Shown: positions 34,644 to 43,520, numbered from the stretch's first letter. The stretch is DNA of 64,000 bases from Chryseobacterium sp. LJ668 (GCF_019613955.1 NZ_CP080443.1:310001-374000), one strand, 5' to 3'. The notes: generated from the letters alone by a model not told the origin. Numbers and translations: made by a program.

Positions 34644-35909
34644 TTATTTTGGCAAGCCAATCTGCATAATTTGTAAATCAAATTCTTTGGAAGCAACCAA
34701 AAGATGATCAAAAATATCTGCCTGAATCTGCTCAAACTTTTCCCATTTCGAATCATTTGCAAAGCAATAGACCTCCATTGGCAAACCTTGGGTTGTAATT
34801 TCCAGCTGACGAACCATGACCGGGCTTTCCTTATCAATTTCGGAATCATTTTCTAGGTATTTCTGAGCATAATATCTGAAAACACCAATATTGGTCAGCT
34901 GTCTTCCATTGATAATTTTATTTTTGTGTTGTATTTTTTCTTTTTCTAAATTGATCTCAGAAGTTTTTTCATTTAGGTACTCCGAAATCAGGTTAATCTC
35001 CTTTAATCTCTCAATATCGTCGTCATTTAAAAATTTAAAAGAATTGATGTTAAAAAAGATTGATTTCTTAATTCTTCTTGTATTGGATTCTGACATTACC
35101 TGAAGATTTTTTATCTCGGTTGTCAACAAATCATACGTTGGAATCGACGAAATAGTTTTATCAAAATTGGTAATTTTCGTAGTTAGTAAGTTGATGTCTA
35201 AAATATTTCCTTCAATATTGTATTTCGGGATGCCGATCCAGTCACCAACTTTTAAACTTCGTGAAGTGGCTACGTGGATTCCTGTTATAAAACCCAAAAT
35301 TGTATCTCTGAAAACAAGAACCAAAACTGCCGTGATTGCTCCAAGACTTCCCACAATCGTTGTTCCTCTGATACCAAAAATCACACAGATACTGACGATT
35401 GAAAATATAAAAATACCCAGGATTTTAACGGTTTCAGAAATAGCATTGATCGCCATTACCTTATAATAATCCTGTTTTATGGTGAAATAATTCCTAAATG
35501 CTGTTAAAGAGCGGTATAGCATCCCTGCGAGAATAAGAACCAGACCGAGATTAACAGATCTGTGTATAAAAATGTTTGTTTGCTTTAATGCCCCGACAAA
35601 AATTGATTCGTGCATAGATCCTACGATTGCCAAAGCCACAAAATGGGCAACAGAATTGGTAATTCTTGAGCGGTAGATTGATTTTATAACAGGGAACTTT
35701 TCTTCATTATGAAAAAACCGAAAAACGTAGTTGATGATGATTTTGAAAATTAAATCAAAAACCATAAAAATAATGACAAGCAATACCATTTTTACAATGA
35801 TGTGAAAAACCCAGTCGAAACCGGCTGGAGAAATTTTAGTGATATACACGTAAAGCTGTTCACTTAGTTCTTGAAAAAAACTTTTGGTATCTTTTATTTC
35901 GTCTTTCAT
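34644..35909 (-). CDS. Mechanosensitive ion channel family protein (MscS-like)
   Basis: 421 aa from the ATG at 35907-35909 (an upstream TTG at 35918 is in frame but lies inside a TAAATTTG box). There are four to five N-terminal helices. The pore-lining helix region is GIRGTTIVGSLGAITAVLVL, followed by FRDTILGFITGIHVATS and the MscS beta domain (VGDWIGIPKYNIEGNILDIN). The C-terminal cytoplasmic part is long. It likely acts as a safety valve under osmotic downshift or a related small-conductance channel. Confidence 0.88.
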   Translation of the reverse strand: MKDEIKDTKSFFQELSEQLYVYITKISPAGFDWVFHIIVKMVLLVIIFMVFDLIFKIIINYVFRFFHNEEKFPVIKSIYRSRITNSVAHFVALAIVGSMHESIFVGALKQTNIFIHRSVNLGLVLILAGMLYRSLTAFRNYFTIKQDYYKVMAINAISETVKILGIFIFSIVSICVIFGIRGTTIVGSLGAITAVLVLVFRDTILGFITGIHVATSRSLKVGDWIGIPKYNIEGNILDINLLTTKITNFDKTISSIPTYDLLTTEIKNLQVMSESNTRRIKKSIFFNINSFKFLNDDDIERLKEINLISEYLNEKTSEINLEKEKIQHKNKIINGRQLTNIGVFRYYAQKYLENDSEIDKESPVMVRQLEITTQGLPMEVYCFANDSKWEKFEQIQADIFDHLLVASKEFDLQIMQIGLPK

Positions 35910-36084
35910 TTGATACAAATTTACAAAATATAAAATTTCAAAAAACTCCCATTATCAAATTAAGTAATTCGCCTTTAAATCTACAAAAATCAAAATATTT
36001 CAAATAAATATGATAAAAAAATAACATTATTAATAATAAATTTTTAAATTTGATACAAAATAAACATCCAAATATAACTAAACT

Positions 36085-37263
36085 ATGAAAAAAAGCTATC
36101 TTTTTCTTTTAATGCTCCTATTCGCTTTTCTAATAAGCTGTAATGGAGACGACACGATGACCAGCCCAGAAACGAATGTGACAGCCGTTCAAACAGGGAA
36201 AATTACAGGAAAAGTAATGTCGCAAAACGGAACCAAACCTATTGGAGGTGCCTCTGTATTTGTATTTGATGATAAATATAAGATTTATCACACTAATTCT
36301 GATGCAAGCGGTAATTTTACATTAGAAGCTCCGTCCGGAAATCAGACCATTTATATCCAAACCGGAAACGGAAGTAACTTCCGTACAGAAATCTCAACAT
36401 CTGTGAAGGCAAATGAAACTGTCAGTTTAGATGTAACTCAGACCAAACTCACTCAGGTAGCCAAGATCGCTTATGTAAAAGGAAATTATGATAAGATAGA
36501 AGATATTATCCAGACATTAGGCTATACTGCTACAGAAATTACTCATGCAGATCTTGCCAACATTACAACATTAGCACAATATGACATTGTATTTTTGAAT
36601 TGCGGATCAAGAAAATATGCTCAAACTGCCGCATTATACCCTTTGATTGAAACCAATCTCGCTATTTTTGTTGCAAACGGAGGAAGTATTTATGCTTCTG
36701 ATTGGGATGTCTCCTATTTGGTTGGCGGTACAGATAACACCAATAATTGTTCACTTGCAGGCGGATTTGTTCCTGATGCAAAATTATGCTCAAAAAATAT
36801 TGGCTCTTCAGGAATAGTTGCAAGTACTATAAGCAACCCTGCTCTGGCGACTGCAATGGGCTTTAATACATTAAATATTGATTATGATTTGGGCTCTTGG
36901 CAGAAAATCATTAATTACGATGCTAATTACTGGGACGTCTTGGTAAAGGACACTTCTACTAATGATCCTTTGATGATCAGAACCAACCAATTTTCAGCAA
37001 CCGGACTTCCTACTACGACCATTGGGAACGCTCCGAATACAGCTTTTACAACTGTTTGTATTACCCTTCCGGGAAATATTCAGATTAGTGTTTCTGTTCC
37101 GACAGTTGCAGTTCCTTACCTGGTAGCTTTAGGAGCGACAGTAGGACCTTGCTCAGGAGCAACAAACAGTGGATACATTTATTATACGACATTTCATAAC
37201 CATGCTACCGGAAACATCGGAAATGCAGGAACGATTCTACAATATGTAATTCTTAATCTATAG
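36085..37263 (+). CDS. Lipoprotein with carboxypeptidase-regulatory-like domain
   Basis: 392 aa. Lipobox LISC with Cys19. Residues about 40-125 form a CarboxypepD_reg-like beta-sandwich (GKITGKVMSQNGTKPIGGASVFV, SDASGNFTLEAPSG). The rest (about 130-392) resembles a ThuA/class I amidotransferase-like alpha/beta domain: KIAYVKGNYDKIEDII, QYDIVFLNCGSR, NGGSIYASDWDV and the end YTTFHNHATGN...ILQYVIL. No active-site Cys-His pair is evident, so binding rather than catalysis is likely. Function unknown. It is followed by a terminator. Confidence 0.75.
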   Translation: MKKSYLFLLMLLFAFLISCNGDDTMTSPETNVTAVQTGKITGKVMSQNGTKPIGGASVFVFDDKYKIYHTNSDASGNFTLEAPSGNQTIYIQTGNGSNFRTEISTSVKANETVSLDVTQTKLTQVAKIAYVKGNYDKIEDIIQTLGYTATEITHADLANITTLAQYDIVFLNCGSRKYAQTAALYPLIETNLAIFVANGGSIYASDWDVSYLVGGTDNTNNCSLAGGFVPDAKLCSKNIGSSGIVASTISNPALATAMGFNTLNIDYDLGSWQKIINYDANYWDVLVKDTSTNDPLMIRTNQFSATGLPTTTIGNAPNTAFTTVCITLPGNIQISVSVPTVAVPYLVALGATVGPCSGATNSGYIYYTTFHNHATGNIGNAGTILQYVILNL

Positions 37264-37289
37264 AATCGGCTTAAAAATTGATATATTTG

Positions 37290-37315
37290 AAAAGTGACTT
37301 TACGGAGTCACTTTT
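37290..37315 (+). terminator. Terminator after the carboxypeptidase-regulatory-like lipoprotein gene
   Basis: AAAAGTGACT (37290-37299) pairs perfectly with AGTCACTTTT (37306-37315) around a 6-base loop, followed by T residues. Confidence 0.88.
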
Positions 37316-37332
37316 TTATTAAAAAATAGTTT

Positions 37333-37824
37333 ATGGATCACACTTTAATTTCGATCATCAGCATAATTTTACTTGTTTTAGGTATACTGGGAACTTTTTT
37401 ACCTGTTTTACCGGGACTTGTCTTAAGTATCGCCGGACTTTTAATTTACAAATATGGTACAGATTCTGATCTGTCGATGATTTATATTTGGGCCTTCGTC
37501 ATTCTTACGCTGGCTTCGGTAGTTTTAAGCTATGTAATCCCTGCAAAGACTAACCGAAAATATGGCGGAACCCGCTGGGGAAGTATTGGCTCTGTCATCG
37601 GTACCATAGTCGGAATTTTTCTGCCCATTCCATTAGGATTTCTTGTAGGAATGTTTGCCGGAGTTTTCATTGGAGAATTGTTGCATGACAGCAAAGACAT
37701 GAGCAAAGCTTTGCGCTCGACAAAAGGTGCATTTATAGGGTTTATCTACGGAACCGGTTTTAGCCTCGTAGTAGGAATTGCTATGCTAATGGTTGTTGTC
37801 TTAGATATAATTAATTTTATTTAA
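37333..37824 (+). CDS. DUF456 domain-containing membrane protein
   Basis: 163 aa with four helices. The start SIISIILLVLGILGTFLPVLPG and the Gly-rich middle IGTIVGIFLPIPLGFLVGMF with FIGELLHDSKDMSKALRSTKG are typical of DUF456. Function unknown. It lies 7 bases upstream of a small lipoprotein gene and is probably co-transcribed with it. Confidence 0.85.
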   Translation: MDHTLISIISIILLVLGILGTFLPVLPGLVLSIAGLLIYKYGTDSDLSMIYIWAFVILTLASVVLSYVIPAKTNRKYGGTRWGSIGSVIGTIVGIFLPIPLGFLVGMFAGVFIGELLHDSKDMSKALRSTKGAFIGFIYGTGFSLVVGIAMLMVVVLDIINFI

Positions 37825-37831
37825 AGAAAAT

Positions 37832-38323
37832 ATGCTGTACAAAATTATTATTTCCAGTTTTGCATTATTGTTTTTAGCAAATTGTAATGCTCAGAAAGAG
37901 GCAAAAAATTCCGAAAATGGAGCTATAAAAAATAATGTGTCAAAAAATATTGAAGGGAAAGTTATTTATTTCGCAGAAGGAGAAAATAAATTTCTGAGCG
38001 AATATCAGATGAATGTCACTTTTAAAAACATCGCTGAAGACAGCCGTTGTCCGGAAGGTGTAACCTGTGTGTGGCAAGGAGCTGCCGTTGCCAACATTGA
38101 GTTTATGGGCACACACACTAAACCGGCAACTTTACAATTAGCCACTACAGAAAATGCAGGACGCAATTACCACAAGTCAATTTCTTTTAATGGATATGTG
38201 ATTACGCTGGTTGAAGTCAATCCTGCGCCCGCTTCAGGAGAAGGTGCAAAAGCACTGAGTGGAAAATACCGAATCGGACTCATCATTAATAAAGATGGAG
38301 GAAATTCTTCTACCAATCGATAG
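37832..38323 (+). CDS. Small lipoprotein of unknown function
   Basis: 163 aa with lipobox LANC and Cys18 (NCNAQKEA). The mature part is a single beta-rich domain with two conserved-looking Cys in EDSRCPEGVTCVWQGAA, probably a disulfide, and a final GKYRIGLIINKD strand. This RCPxxxxCxWxG pattern occurs in many bacterial exported proteins of unknown role. Its 3' end overlaps the convergent ung gene by 14 bases. Confidence 0.7.
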   Translation: MLYKIIISSFALLFLANCNAQKEAKNSENGAIKNNVSKNIEGKVIYFAEGENKFLSEYQMNVTFKNIAEDSRCPEGVTCVWQGAAVANIEFMGTHTKPATLQLATTENAGRNYHKSISFNGYVITLVEVNPAPASGEGAKALSGKYRIGLIINKDGGNSSTNR

Positions 38324-38951
38324 ATTTTTTACCCTTTGAAACTAAATATTCATTGATTTTTGAGAAAGGTTTGCTTCCGAAAAATCCTCTGTGAACTGAA
38401 AATGGTGAAGGATGTGCCGATTTTAAAATAAAATGCTTCGCCGGATTGATCAATTCGGCTTTTTTTTGTGCAAAAGCCCCCCATAAAACAAAAACTACAT
38501 TTTCTTTTTTATCTGAAATTTCTTTAATGATATAATTTGTAAACGTTTCCCATCCGAGATCTTTGTGAGAATTTGGTGAATGTGCACGAACGGTCAAGGT
38601 TGCATTTAATAACAAAACGCCCTGCTTTCCCCAATCGTCGAGTTCTTTTGAAGTTCTTTCAATACCAAGATCATCTTTCAGTTCGATAAAAATATTTTTA
38701 AGTGAAGGTGGTGCAGTCACCTGTTCGGAAACCGAAAAGCACAAACCATTTGCCTGAAAATCATTATGATAAGGATCTTGTCCGATAATGACAACTTCAA
38801 TATCGTCAAAAGGCGTAATTTCTAAAGCTCTGAAAATCTGCTTTTTTGGCGGGAAAACTTTTGTGATTGCGTATTCCTGCTTTACTTTTTCCCAAAGATT
38901 GGTGAAGTAAGGTGTGCTCTTTATTTGGGCTAAAATTTCGGTCCAGGTCAT
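38310..38951 (-). CDS. ung: Uracil-DNA glycosylase, family 1
   Basis: 213 aa. Family 1 motifs: VVIIGQDPYHNDFQANGLCF (catalytic water-activating Asp in GQDPYH), LLLNATLTVRAHSPNSH, FVLWGAFAQKK and SAHPSPFSVHRGFFG (catalytic His). It removes uracil from DNA in base-excision repair. It is the last gene of a minus-strand run after a small hypothetical gene, with a 14-base overlap with the convergent lipoprotein gene. Confidence 0.97.
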   Translation of the reverse strand: MTWTEILAQIKSTPYFTNLWEKVKQEYAITKVFPPKKQIFRALEITPFDDIEVVIIGQDPYHNDFQANGLCFSVSEQVTAPPSLKNIFIELKDDLGIERTSKELDDWGKQGVLLLNATLTVRAHSPNSHKDLGWETFTNYIIKEISDKKENVVFVLWGAFAQKKAELINPAKHFILKSAHPSPFSVHRGFFGSKPFSKINEYLVSKGKKSIDW

Positions 38952-38960
38952 GTAAATTGA

Positions 38961-39263
38961 TTACTTTATGGGTTTTAATTCTAAATATTGATCTTTTCCT
39001 AATGTAATATAAAATAATGCCAAGAAAGGATTTCTTCCACTTAGATTATATCTTAAAATTTCCTCTTCTTTAATATTTAGATTAATTAAATTTGAACTAC
39101 ACCAATCAATTTTTGCTTTTAAAGCGTGATTTCCTGCAGCAATCTCAAATTCTTTCGATTCACCATCTTTTATTTCTCCTATTTTTTCGTTGTCGAGAAA
39201 GATTTCTATTGACCGTAAAATATTTGAAAATTCTGATGAACGATTAATAATTATTTTTGCCAT
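38961..39263 (-). CDS. Small conserved-type protein, unknown function
   Basis: 100 aa, no signal peptide. The pattern SSEFSNILRSIEIFLDNEKI, GEIKDGESKEFEIAAGNHAL and KAKIDWCSSNLINL resembles a small beta-sandwich (PEGA-like) protein seen in many bacteria. A hydrophobic patch (NPFLALFYITLG) near the end could touch the membrane. It is 9 bases upstream of ung and probably co-transcribed. Confidence 0.65.
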   Translation of the reverse strand: MAKIIINRSSEFSNILRSIEIFLDNEKIGEIKDGESKEFEIAAGNHALKAKIDWCSSNLINLNIKEEEILRYNLSGRNPFLALFYITLGKDQYLELKPIK

Positions 39264-39327
39264 ATCTGTCGATTCAAATTTAAAATTTTATTAAGATTCT
39301 TTTTTGGTAAGATTTAAAAACACACGA

Positions 39328-39831
39328 TTATGTCTTCAAACTATAAACCAAATTATCTGGAAAACCTTCATCAGTTCTCCCCTCTTGCAAAACAAAATCA
39401 TGTTTCAGAAGAAGTCCTTTTGAATTTTCGTTAAACTTATTGGTAAAAGCTAAAATCTCCTGCAAATTTAATTCATTAAAACCAAAATTTAAAACTGCAT
39501 ACAGAGCTTCAGACATGATTCCTTTTCTATGAAATTCGGGTAATAATTCATAACCTACCTCTGCTTCTGTTCTATCCTCAGAGAATTTCCAGAGACAGAT
39601 GGTTCCGATAAGATTGGGTTGGTCTTTTTGTGAAATACCCCAATAGAACGTTTCATGATTCTGAATTCTTTTTTTGATCGTTAAAATAAAATCCAACGCA
39701 TCATAATTTGTTTTGGGCGGAATTCTTTTGACAAACTGATTGACGACTTTGTTGCTTCTGATTTTTAAAATATCATCAACGTGACTTTCATCGATTTCCT
39801 TTAAAATAAAACGGTCGGTTTCTATTCTCAT
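39328..39831 (-). CDS. GNAT-family N-acetyltransferase (RimJ/RimL type)
   Basis: 167 aa from the ATG at 39829-39831 (a TTG two codons upstream is also in frame). The start IETDRFILKEIDESHVDDIL and the segment LIGTICLWKFSEDRTEAEVG, YELLPEFHRKGIMSEALYAV (acetyl-CoA binding) and ILAFTNKFNENSKGLLLKHD match RimJ/RimL-like acetyltransferases. It probably acetylates a protein N-terminus or a small amine; the substrate is unknown. Confidence 0.88.
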   Translation of the reverse strand: MRIETDRFILKEIDESHVDDILKIRSNKVVNQFVKRIPPKTNYDALDFILTIKKRIQNHETFYWGISQKDQPNLIGTICLWKFSEDRTEAEVGYELLPEFHRKGIMSEALYAVLNFGFNELNLQEILAFTNKFNENSKGLLLKHDFVLQEGRTDEGFPDNLVYSLKT

Positions 39832-39947
39832 ATTCAAATGTAATAAAAACGATGTGAAGCTGAATTAATTTTTAATTGAAACATGAAAATGGTTTAAAAT
39901 TGGGAATACATTTTCAAATTCTCAAATTAATTCATTTTCAAATTAAT

Positions 39948-39955
39948 TATCTTTG
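39948..39955 (+). promoter_or_regulatory. -7 promoter box TATCTTTG, 4 bases before the MutS2-like GTG
   Basis: Exact TAnnTTTG match ending 4 bases before the GTG at 39960. The longer open frame starting at 39876 would place this promoter inside the gene, which argues for the GTG start. Confidence 0.55.
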
Positions 39956-39959
39956 TACT

Positions 39960-42107
39960 GTGTATATAAATAAAGCAGATTTAAACGAATTAGAATTTCC
40001 GGCATTGCTTGCGGAAATTGCTCCTTTTGCATATTCTCCGAAAACGAGAGAAAAAATCCTTGAGCTTCGTCCGATGAAAATTGATGAGGCAGAACTTTCG
40101 CTGAAAAAAACTTCAGAATATCTATCAAGTTTTGAAAGCTCCAACGCGATCCCTTTTGATGAATATGAAGACATTGAAAGCGAGCTGAAACTGATGTTGA
40201 TTGAAAATTACCGTCTAGAAAATTCAGCTTTCATTAAAATAAAAACATTAACGGAACAAATAGGAAAACTTCAGAAGTTTTTCCCGACGATGCCCGATAC
40301 TTTTCCAAATTTAATGAGAGAAGCATCTGTTCTGGAATTCAAAAAAGAAATCATTGATAAGGTTGACAAAGTTTTCAATCGTTTTGGTGAAGTAAAAAGT
40401 GAAGCATCACCGGTTCTGAAAACTTTGAGAGCGGAGATTCAGGTGGCGAAAAAAGCGATTCAGGAGAATTTCAATCGTGTATTGTTCAATTACAGTCAGA
40501 GTGATTTTCTGGATGATATTCGCGAAAGCATCATTGAAGATCAGCGGGTTTTAGCCGTAAAATCGGCTTATAAAAAAAGAGTTCCGGGAAGGGTTTTAGG
40601 ACTTTCAAAAACAGGATCAATTACTTTTATTCAACCGGACAGCGTAGTAAAGCACTATTTTAAACTGCGAGAAGATCAGGAAGAAGAAAAGAAAGAAATC
40701 GATAAAATCCTGAGGCAGCTTACTGCAGAATTGGCGATTTTTCAGCCTGAACTCTGGCGATATCAGATATATATTTTTGATTTGGATTTAACGAGAGCAA
40801 AAGCAAAATTTGGTGAGCTGGTGAATGGTGTTTTACCAAAAATCAACCGTCATAAAACGCTGCGTTTAAAGGATGCTTACCATCCGTTGCTTTGGCTAAG
40901 GAATAAAATTGAAAACAAAACCATTTTCCCTCAGTCATTAAGTCTAACTGAACATAACAGAATTATCTGTATTTCCGGACCGAATGCGGGAGGAAAGTCT
41001 ATTACTTTAAAAACCGTAGGATTGCTTCAGTTGATGATACAGAGCGGAATTCTGGTGCCCGTTCATCCAAAGTCTGAAATGTTTTTCTTTGATAAAATTA
41101 TGACAGATATTGGTGATAATCAGTCGATTGAAAACCACCTTTCGACTTATTCTTCACGACTTAAAAAAATGGGCGGCATCATCCGGGAATCTGACCCCGA
41201 AACATTGTTGCTGATTGACGAGTTCGGAACCGGTTCTGATCCAGAATTAGGTGGCGCTCTGGCTGAAAGCTTTCTTGAGTTTTTTTATGATAAAAAAAGT
41301 TTTGCAATTATTACAACCCATTATACCAATATCAAACTGGTGATTGAAGGGCTTCCGAATGCACAAAATGCTGCAATGCTTTTCGATGAAGAAACACTGG
41401 AACCGATGTATAAATTGGAGGTCGGACAGGCCGGAAGTTCGTTTACTTTCGAAGTTGCCGAAAAGAATAAAATCCCGAGATTCATCATTCATTCTGCGAA
41501 GAAAAAAGTGGAACATGATATCGTCAATTTAGATAAAACCATTGTCAAGCTTCAGCAGGAAAAATTTGAGGTTGAAAAACTGAAGACCGATCTTGTTGAA
41601 AGAAAAGGTTCTATGGAAGACAAGAGAGATAATCTCCAAAAACTGAACGAGCAGCTGCAACAAAAGCTTTTCAACTTTCAAAAATTGTATGAAGATGAGC
41701 ACCGCAAGCTTCAGTATGGGAATAAGATTGAATCTTTTATCGACGGCTATATTAAAGGAAGATCAAGAAAAGATGTCGTAAAAGATTTTGTGAAAATTCT
41801 TGAACAGGAAAAATTCAGAAAAATAGGTGCGGATAAGGATGAAACCAAACGTTTGCAGGTGGTTAAAAGAAAAATCACTCAGCAGCTTAAGAAAGAAGAT
41901 ATTATCGAAAAAATAAGTGAAAACAACGATAAAATAGAAGAAAAACGTAAAACTGACCGGGCCGTATGGATGAAAGTCGGACAACGGGTAAGAATTACAG
42001 GAAGTACAAGCGTTGGAACGATAGAAACTATTTCAAAAAATAAAGTGACGGTGAATTACGGAACGTTCAAAACCGTGATCAGTGCTGAAGAACTGGAAAG
42101 GATTTAA
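39960..42107 (+). CDS. MutS2-family ATPase without Smr domain
   Basis: 715 aa from the GTG at 39960, giving MYINKADLNELEFPALLAEI, a typical MutS2 N-terminus. There is a helical lever region (about 60-330). The ABC-type ATPase has Walker A GPNAGGKSITLK near residue 340, ENHLSTYSSRLKK, Walker B TLLLIDEFGTGSDP and AIITTHY. A long coiled coil comes next (about 530-640), then a C-terminal KOW-like module (GQRVRITGSTSVGTIE). The nuclease-type Smr domain that ends Bacillus MutS2 (about 785 aa) is missing. MutS2 proteins act on branched DNA or on stalled, collided ribosomes. Confidence 0.88.
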   Translation: MYINKADLNELEFPALLAEIAPFAYSPKTREKILELRPMKIDEAELSLKKTSEYLSSFESSNAIPFDEYEDIESELKLMLIENYRLENSAFIKIKTLTEQIGKLQKFFPTMPDTFPNLMREASVLEFKKEIIDKVDKVFNRFGEVKSEASPVLKTLRAEIQVAKKAIQENFNRVLFNYSQSDFLDDIRESIIEDQRVLAVKSAYKKRVPGRVLGLSKTGSITFIQPDSVVKHYFKLREDQEEEKKEIDKILRQLTAELAIFQPELWRYQIYIFDLDLTRAKAKFGELVNGVLPKINRHKTLRLKDAYHPLLWLRNKIENKTIFPQSLSLTEHNRIICISGPNAGGKSITLKTVGLLQLMIQSGILVPVHPKSEMFFFDKIMTDIGDNQSIENHLSTYSSRLKKMGGIIRESDPETLLLIDEFGTGSDPELGGALAESFLEFFYDKKSFAIITTHYTNIKLVIEGLPNAQNAAMLFDEETLEPMYKLEVGQAGSSFTFEVAEKNKIPRFIIHSAKKKVEHDIVNLDKTIVKLQQEKFEVEKLKTDLVERKGSMEDKRDNLQKLNEQLQQKLFNFQKLYEDEHRKLQYGNKIESFIDGYIKGRSRKDVVKDFVKILEQEKFRKIGADKDETKRLQVVKRKITQQLKKEDIIEKISENNDKIEEKRKTDRAVWMKVGQRVRITGSTSVGTIETISKNKVTVNYGTFKTVISAEELERI

Positions 42108-42115
42108 TTACATTT

Positions 42116-42475
42116 ATGATTAAAATAAAGGAGAGTGTTTGTAAGCACTCTTTTTTTATTCTTATTTTTGAAATTCCCGGCAATCTTTCCGGTGGTGAAC
42201 TCCGAATTTTGGAAGTTTTATTAATTATTTACTCAAGAGCCGAATTTATTTTATTGGATGAACCTTTTCACAGTCTTTCACCAAAAATTGTTTCTGTGAT
42301 TAAAAATGTAATCAAAGAACAGTCAAGAAGTAAAGGTTTCTTAATTTCTGACCATCAATATCAGGATGTTTTGGATATTTCAGATGATATTTATCTGCTG
42401 TCTAATTCGCATTTAAAATCTATAAAAGATTTAACAGAACTGAGACACTTTAATTATCTTCCAAAAAATATTTAA
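42116..42475 (+). pseudogene. C-terminal remnant of an ABC-transporter ATPase
   Basis: The 119-aa frame keeps the ABC signature LSGGELRILE, Walker B EFILLDEPFHSLSP and the switch-His region SKGFLISDHQYQDVLDI, but has no Walker A or N-terminal half. The first 18 codons run through the mutS2 terminator hairpin (42132-42151), so real homology begins near 42170. It resembles the C-terminal half of a small single-domain ABC ATPase found in Chryseobacterium. Most likely a deletion left this piece; it cannot bind ATP alone. Confidence 0.75.
42132..42151 (+). terminator. Terminator after the MutS2-like gene
   Basis: AGAGTGTT (42132-42139) pairs with the reverse arm within AAGCACTCT (42143-42151) with one G-T wobble, followed by seven T residues. 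It lies 25 bases after the stop codon. Confidence 0.8.
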
Positions 42476-42479
42476 TTTA

Positions 42480-42487
42480 TATCTTTG
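42480..42487 (+). promoter_or_regulatory. -7 promoter box TATCTTTG of the 265-aa exported protein gene
   Basis: Exact TAnnTTTG match 20 bases before the ATG at 42508, directly after the ABC remnant's stop. Confidence 0.5.
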
Positions 42488-42507
42488 AGCTATAAATATT
42501 CTTAAGA

Positions 42508-43305
42508 ATGACTTTCATCAACAAAGCAATTTATATAGCGGTATTCACTGTTTTTTCTTTTTCTCTGATTTTTGCGCAAAATAAAGTTCCTTTTGGCGTG
42601 GTAAAAGCTGAGGAAGGCTACGCCATGGTGCGCGTACACAAGGAAGATTATCGAAAAATCGTCGATAAAATACGAATGAAAAAAGGTGATGTTTTCGTTT
42701 ATGTAAAACCAGCTCCCGGCGAAACAGAATGGATCTGGATCAAATATCCAGAAAAAGATGAGATCGAAAAACCATTCGTACGATACGACAGCCTGACCAA
42801 AGAGGGAATGGTTAACAAGAGCCGAATCGCTTTCATCGATCAATTGCCGCAATTTACCCCTTCTAAATCTAAAAACGGAAAGTCATTAATATTCACGGAT
42901 AACAGCAATCCTAAAATTCCGGCAGCGCAAAGAAGTAAAGTAGTGATCGACGTATATCCTTCAAACGCAGGTTTCCGGAAACAGGTAAAAGATTCTGACG
43001 GAAACATCAAAACCATTGATAAGGTAAAGCCATGGGGAATTGACAAGGAATTGCCTGCGGGAATGACAGAAATTAAATCCATCAGAGTGCAGCAACCCGG
43101 AAGAGGTTCTGTTTTTGTAAGAGAAGCCATAAAAAACATGTTTCAGCCTACAATGGATTTTGAAAACATCGGCGTGACTTCTATTGATGACGACCATATT
43201 TTTCTATATATGATTAATGGTTCCGGAGCCAACAGATATACAACGCTCTGGACGATCAAAGAAGGAAAAGTAATCAGCCAGATTATTTTTAATAATCCTG
43301 AATAA
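42508..43305 (+). CDS. Exported protein of unknown function
   Basis: 265 aa with a signal peptide ending LIFAQ (about residue 25). The N-terminal mature part VPFGVVKAEEGYAMVRV with WIWIKYPEKDEIEKPFVRY looks like an SH3-like bacterial domain. The second half (EIKSIRVQQPGRGSVFVREA, MNGSG-like MINGSGANRYTTLWTI) is beta-rich without a known motif. It stands alone with its own -7 box. Its 3' flank holds the cobalamin riboswitch of the next transcript. Confidence 0.65.
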   Translation: MTFINKAIYIAVFTVFSFSLIFAQNKVPFGVVKAEEGYAMVRVHKEDYRKIVDKIRMKKGDVFVYVKPAPGETEWIWIKYPEKDEIEKPFVRYDSLTKEGMVNKSRIAFIDQLPQFTPSKSKNGKSLIFTDNSNPKIPAAQRSKVVIDVYPSNAGFRKQVKDSDGNIKTIDKVKPWGIDKELPAGMTEIKSIRVQQPGRGSVFVREAIKNMFQPTMDFENIGVTSIDDDHIFLYMINGSGANRYTTLWTIKEGKVISQIIFNNPE

Positions 43306-43321
43306 TTCATCTATTTATCAT

Positions 43322-43329
43322 TATTTTTG
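43322..43329 (+). promoter_or_regulatory. -7 promoter box TATTTTTG just upstream of the cobalamin riboswitch
   Basis: Exact TAnnTTTG match about 25 bases before the riboswitch core. It would start a transcript that contains the whole riboswitch, implying that the leader is expressed. Confidence 0.5.
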
Positions 43330-43333
43330 CATA

Positions 43334-43520
43334 CGAAAGCTGCAGTGCAGCTTTCAGAAATTGGTTCTGCCTAATCGCAGATGAAAAGGGAATCGTGTGT
43401 AAATCACGAACTGTCGCGCAACTGTAAAGTAACCAAAGTCTTTTTAAAAAAATCCACTGTACAAAATGTATGGGAAGGAAATAAAGATGTTACAAGTCAG
43501 GAGACCTGCCTATTTCTTTA
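43334..43520 (+). ncRNA. Cobalamin (B12) riboswitch leader
   Basis: The Rfam-type cobalamin element is readable in order: TTGGTTCTGCC (43361-43371), GATGAAAAGGGAATC, GTG...AAATCAC stem, the CGCAACTGTAA core (43417-43427), CCACTG...TGGGAAGG, and the B12 box AAGTCAGGAGACCTGCC (43494-43510). AGGAAATA before and TATTTCTT after the B12 box can pair. A separate perfect hairpin (43335-43355) precedes the core. The class normally lowers expression of B12 uptake, synthesis or B12-independent enzyme genes when adenosyl- or methylcobalamin binds. Here the next gene is a thioesterase, with no obvious B12 link. Confidence 0.9.
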
